Positions 61,435-64,000 of a stretch of DNA of 64,000 nucleotides are shown here, one piece after another (position 1 is the first letter of the stretch; every line of letters begins with the position of its first letter). The notes under the pieces are model-generated. The model had not been told where the DNA came from. It did not search any database and saw only the letters and a program-made list of their open reading frames with translations. Origin of the DNA: RUG14199 sp964629225 (GTDB lineage Bacteria > Bacillota > Clostridia > Oscillospirales > CAG-272); the NCBI GenBank assembly GCA_964629225.1, contig CAZVQC010000005.1, positions 1-64,000 of the forward strand, in the 5' to 3' direction. A program made the translations under genes and the position numbers.

Positions 61435-62331
61435 TCATTTCGAAAAGCCGCCGTCGGGCTTCTCTCTCACCTTGATGTTTTTATTCTTTGAAAGACGGCT
61501 CTTTGCTCTGATGACCGCCTTGACACTGTGGGGTATCAACTTCTCACGCAACACCTCTCTCAATGTCTGATCATTGCAGCCGGAGACGAGCTTTCCCTCG
61601 TATGCGTAGGAGACCGTGCCGGTCTCCTCCGATACCACCACCACGAGGGCATCGGAATTCTCCGTAAGACCCACTGCCGCGCGGTGTCTCGTTCCCAGAT
61701 CCCTGCTGATAGTATCCTGGGTAGTCAGTGGCAGGACGCATCCCGCCGCATAGATCCGATCCTTCTTCACTATCAGCGCACCGTCATGGAGAGGCGCCTT
61801 GTTGTAGAAAAGGTTCTTGATGAGCATGGCGTTCACCGAGGCATCGATGACTGTTCCGGTGGCGGAGTACTCACCGATCTTGGTGGTCCTCTCAAAAGCT
61901 ATCAGCGCCCCGGTCCTTGTTGCCGACATATCCGCCACCGCACGGCAGACCTCATCGATGGCATCGGACATCACGTCCTGATCCTTGGAGCCTGAAAAAC
62001 TTTTGATGCCGTTGATGGAGGATCCTCCCACCTTTTCAAGGAGAGATCTCAGCTCCGGCTGGAACACCACGACAAGGGCGACAAGGCCCACCTGAAGAAA
62101 GTTTGAAAAGATGAATTGCATCGTGTGCAGATCCGCAATCTTAGTCACCGCCAGGATCGCAATTATCAAAAGGACGCCGAGAGCAAGCTTTCCCGCTCTT
62201 CTGTCCCTGACGAATTTGTAGGCAAAGTAAAGCACAACAGTCACGCTGGCGATATCAACGAAATCAACGAAGCTCATCGTTGAAAAGGTCCTCTGTATGC
62301 TGTCGAAAATCTCCTCAAGCCACACCGGCAT
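61435..62331 (-). CDS. cdaA: Diadenylate cyclase CdaA
   Basis: Makes c-di-AMP from ATP. 298 residues from the ATG at 62331, with AGGTGAG 4 bases upstream; a GTG at 62340 is an alternative. Three N-terminal TM helices (about 18-100), then the DAC domain with the DGA and RHR motifs (LHDGALIVKKDRI; GTRHRAAVGL). Usual partners are cdaR (present) and glmM (not in this operon). Confidence 0.95.
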   Translation of the reverse strand: MPVWLEEIFDSIQRTFSTMSFVDFVDIASVTVVLYFAYKFVRDRRAGKLALGVLLIIAILAVTKIADLHTMQFIFSNFLQVGLVALVVVFQPELRSLLEKVGGSSINGIKSFSGSKDQDVMSDAIDEVCRAVADMSATRTGALIAFERTTKIGEYSATGTVIDASVNAMLIKNLFYNKAPLHDGALIVKKDRIYAAGCVLPLTTQDTISRDLGTRHRAAVGLTENSDALVVVVSEETGTVSYAYEGKLVSGCNDQTLREVLREKLIPHSVKAVIRAKSRLSKNKNIKVREKPDGGFSK

Positions 62332-62389
62332 CGTTCTCACCTCTCAAATTCTCCGCTTTTTCGCGGCAAGTTACAACTTTACAGATACC

Positions 62390-62418
62390 ATTTTACCACA
62401 TCTCGCCCGTTATTTCAA
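62390..62418 (-). promoter_or_regulatory. Promoter of the cdaA run
   Basis: On the minus strand TTGAAA (62418-62413), 17 bases, TAAAAT (62395-62390). It probably drives cdaA to at least rel, with later genes depending on readthrough. Confidence 0.8.
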
Positions 62419-62612
62419 TAAGTTGCGCTAATATTATTATTAAAAGAGTTGTTAAATCCGGCACCGACGAGGCTCTCTTCCGATATTTTATTTTGTTTTT
62501 TCGCTCTCATTCCAAAAACTTGATTTTGCAAGCAAATTTGTTACTCATAGCATCCCAAATATCTGAGCAAATTAAACTCGAACAACAAGTGATGGAGCAT
62601 CAAGGAGAAAGC

Positions 62613-63689
62613 ATGAAAAAAGACAGAGGACGTACTGCGGCTGTCGCCGCGGTAATAACACTTATATTATTGACAATCCTGCCTCAGTCGGTGTCGGCGC
62701 AGGTGGGAGAAGTTCAAAAAAATGAAAAAAACTTCGCTGTGGCGAAAAATGATACCGTCTGTCTCGGAGGGATGCCCTTCGGTGTCAAACTCTACTCGGA
62801 GGGCATCTCCGTCGTGGGCTTTTCCGACGTTGACACCGAATGCGGGGCAAAGAATCCGGGAGCTGCCGCCGGTATTCGTGAAAATGACGTTATTATCTCG
62901 GTAGATCAAGTAAAAACGGACACGGTGGAGGACTTCATTTCCGTGATAGAAGGCTCAAACGGTGCCGACCTTGCGGTGAGTATCCGACGGGGTGAGGATG
63001 CGGTAACGGTGAGACTGAAGCCGGAGTTGAGTCTGACCGACGGAAAATACAAGGCGGGCATCTGGGTAAAAGACAGCACGGCGGGCATCGGCACCGTCAC
63101 CTTCATACTTCCGAAAACGGGAGCCTTCGCAGGACTTGGTCACAGTATCGGGGACCCGGTGACGGGAATGCCGATGAAACTTAAGAAAGGGGTGGTCTGC
63201 CGGGTGGATATCACCGGTGTTGAAAAGGGGATAGCCGGCACTCCGGGGGAACTTAAGGGCACCTTTCTCCCCGGTAAAACGGGCACTCTCGTTTCCAATA
63301 CCGACAGCGGTATCTTCGGTATCTTCGGTGCCGAGATATCCGAAGGCACCGACCTCATCCCGGTGGACGTGGCAAGTGAAACGGACGTCAGCGAGGGGGA
63401 AGCCACCGTGAGATGCACCGTGGGAACAGAGGGGACAAGTGAATACTCGGTGAAGGTGTCGGAGGTGAAGCTTGAAAAAGGAGAGACAAAAAATTTCGTC
63501 GTCGAAGTCACCGACAAAAGGCTTCTTGAGAATACCGGCGGCATCGTCCAAGGGATGAGCGGAAGTCCCATCATCCAAGACGGAAAGCTCATCGGAGCCG
63601 TCACCCACGTTTTCGTTTCCGACCCTAAAAAAGGCTACGGTATCGCCGTTTGGAACATGATGGACAAGATGCCGCGGATACTGAAATAG
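62613..63689 (+). CDS. spoIVB: SpoIVB peptidase (S55)
   Basis: 358 residues from the ATG at 62613 (MKKDRGRTAA), with AAGGAG 5 bases upstream; the frame is open further but the upstream part is AT-rich and not coding. A signal anchor is followed by a PDZ domain (about 70-140) and the S55 peptidase: LGHSIGD (His) and GMSGSPIIQDG (Ser) near 320. SpoIVB is secreted from the forespore and triggers sigma-K processing. sigG follows, and a BofC-like gene is elsewhere in the window. Confidence 0.94.
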   Translation: MKKDRGRTAAVAAVITLILLTILPQSVSAQVGEVQKNEKNFAVAKNDTVCLGGMPFGVKLYSEGISVVGFSDVDTECGAKNPGAAAGIRENDVIISVDQVKTDTVEDFISVIEGSNGADLAVSIRRGEDAVTVRLKPELSLTDGKYKAGIWVKDSTAGIGTVTFILPKTGAFAGLGHSIGDPVTGMPMKLKKGVVCRVDITGVEKGIAGTPGELKGTFLPGKTGTLVSNTDSGIFGIFGAEISEGTDLIPVDVASETDVSEGEATVRCTVGTEGTSEYSVKVSEVKLEKGETKNFVVEVTDKRLLENTGGIVQGMSGSPIIQDGKLIGAVTHVFVSDPKKGYGIAVWNMMDKMPRILK

Positions 63690-63773
63690 CAAAGATTCCC
63701 ACCCTCCGCCACTGCATAAGAACCACCCTTTCAAGTCAATACTTACCGTAAGTAAGACAGAAAGGGTGAGGCG

Positions 63774-64000
63774 ATGTATTTCGGGAAGGTGGAGATCTGC
63801 GGGATCAACACGGCGGAGCTGAAGACACTGTCACAGGAGGAGAAAAAAGAGCTTCTCATCAAAGCAAGAAAAGGGGACAAGGCCGCCCGTCAGTCACTTA
63901 TAGACGGGAATCTCAGGCTTGTACTCAGCATAATACAGCGCTTCAGCGGCAGAAACGAGAACGCCGACGACCTGTTCCAAGTGGGATGCATCGGTCTTAT
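63774..64000 (+). CDS. sigG: RNA polymerase sigma-G factor, partial
   Basis: First 75 codons of a forespore sigma factor, cut by the window end. MYFGKVEICGIN at the start and GNLRLVLSIIQRF then DDLFQVGCIGL match SigG region 2. AAAGGGTGAGG lies just before the ATG. It follows spoIVB by 84 bases. Confidence 0.93.
   Translation, partial: MYFGKVEICGINTAELKTLSQEEKKELLIKARKGDKAARQSLIDGNLRLVLSIIQRFSGRNENADDLFQVGCIGL

Noticed and set aside
62280..62612. N-terminal extension of spoIVB
   Set aside because: Crosses the cdaA promoter, is AT-rich, and the internal ATG has a strong ribosome site and signal sequence.

Overview
The window looks like a chromosomal segment of a spore-forming, anaerobic Clostridia bacterium, probably an uncultured Oscillospirales/Ruminococcaceae-type gut or rumen organism. 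The evidence is the gene content: sporulation genes (a pdaA-type deacetylase, yabP, yabQ, spoVB, spoIVB, the start of sigG), Firmicutes-type gene clusters, class-A and DacF-type cell wall enzymes, and two secreted proteins carrying type I dockerin modules, which imply a cohesin scaffold elsewhere in the genome. The organism assignment is inference. No phage, insertion sequence, CRISPR array or rRNA was seen; one tRNA (Val, anticodon GAC) is present.

Layout. 1-500: an AT-rich patch, a terminator, and a non-coding-looking stretch full of short hairpins. 500-3050: a dockerin-bearing CotH-family protein (minus strand). 3400-5930: tRNA-Val, then metA and metY, the acetyl-homoserine route to homocysteine. 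6000-9500: a GDSL/SGNH hydrolase, a small P-loop protein and a dockerin-bearing Asp-box (sialidase-fold) protein. 9500-13750: pgi, then a peptidoglycan module of two polysaccharide deacetylases and a D,D-carboxypeptidase. 13890-14160: rpsT. 14690-24200 (plus strand): lepB, rbgA, rnhB, yraN, an M19 dipeptidase, thrC and a phosphoesterase, then tig-clpP-clpX, in which the trigger factor carries a long Lys/Ala-rich tail. 24350-26950: a three-gene redox operon facing a MerR regulator, with a MerR-type 19-bp-spacer promoter. 27000-31030: a DUF4430-like lipoprotein, a class A penicillin-binding protein and a BofC-like anchored protein.

31000-46000 (minus strand) is one tightly packed run, read in order nusB, tsaD-like, xseA, xseB, ispA, tlyA, nadK, argR, recN, tyrS, HAD phosphatase, murB, whiA, dnaE. 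A consensus promoter lies before nusB, and many genes overlap or nearly abut. 46000-48700 holds a four-TM protein and the conserved rqcP-yabP-yabQ-divIC cluster next to a HU gene with its own promoter. 48850-62420 (minus) is a second long run: cdaA, cdaR, an FAD oxidoreductase, an RseC-like protein, recJ, rel, dtd, hemZ, a uridine-kinase-like gene and spoVB. The window closes with spoIVB and the first 75 codons of sigG on the plus strand.

Most of the sequence is housekeeping. The points that most deserve a second look are the histone-H1-like tail on trigger factor, a WhiA lacking about half of its N-terminal LAGLIDADG-like domain, a six-codon reading frame apparently coupled to tyrS, an RbgA with an altered G4 motif, the two dockerin proteins, and the hairpin-rich segment near the left edge. 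No clearly new multi-gene system was recognised.
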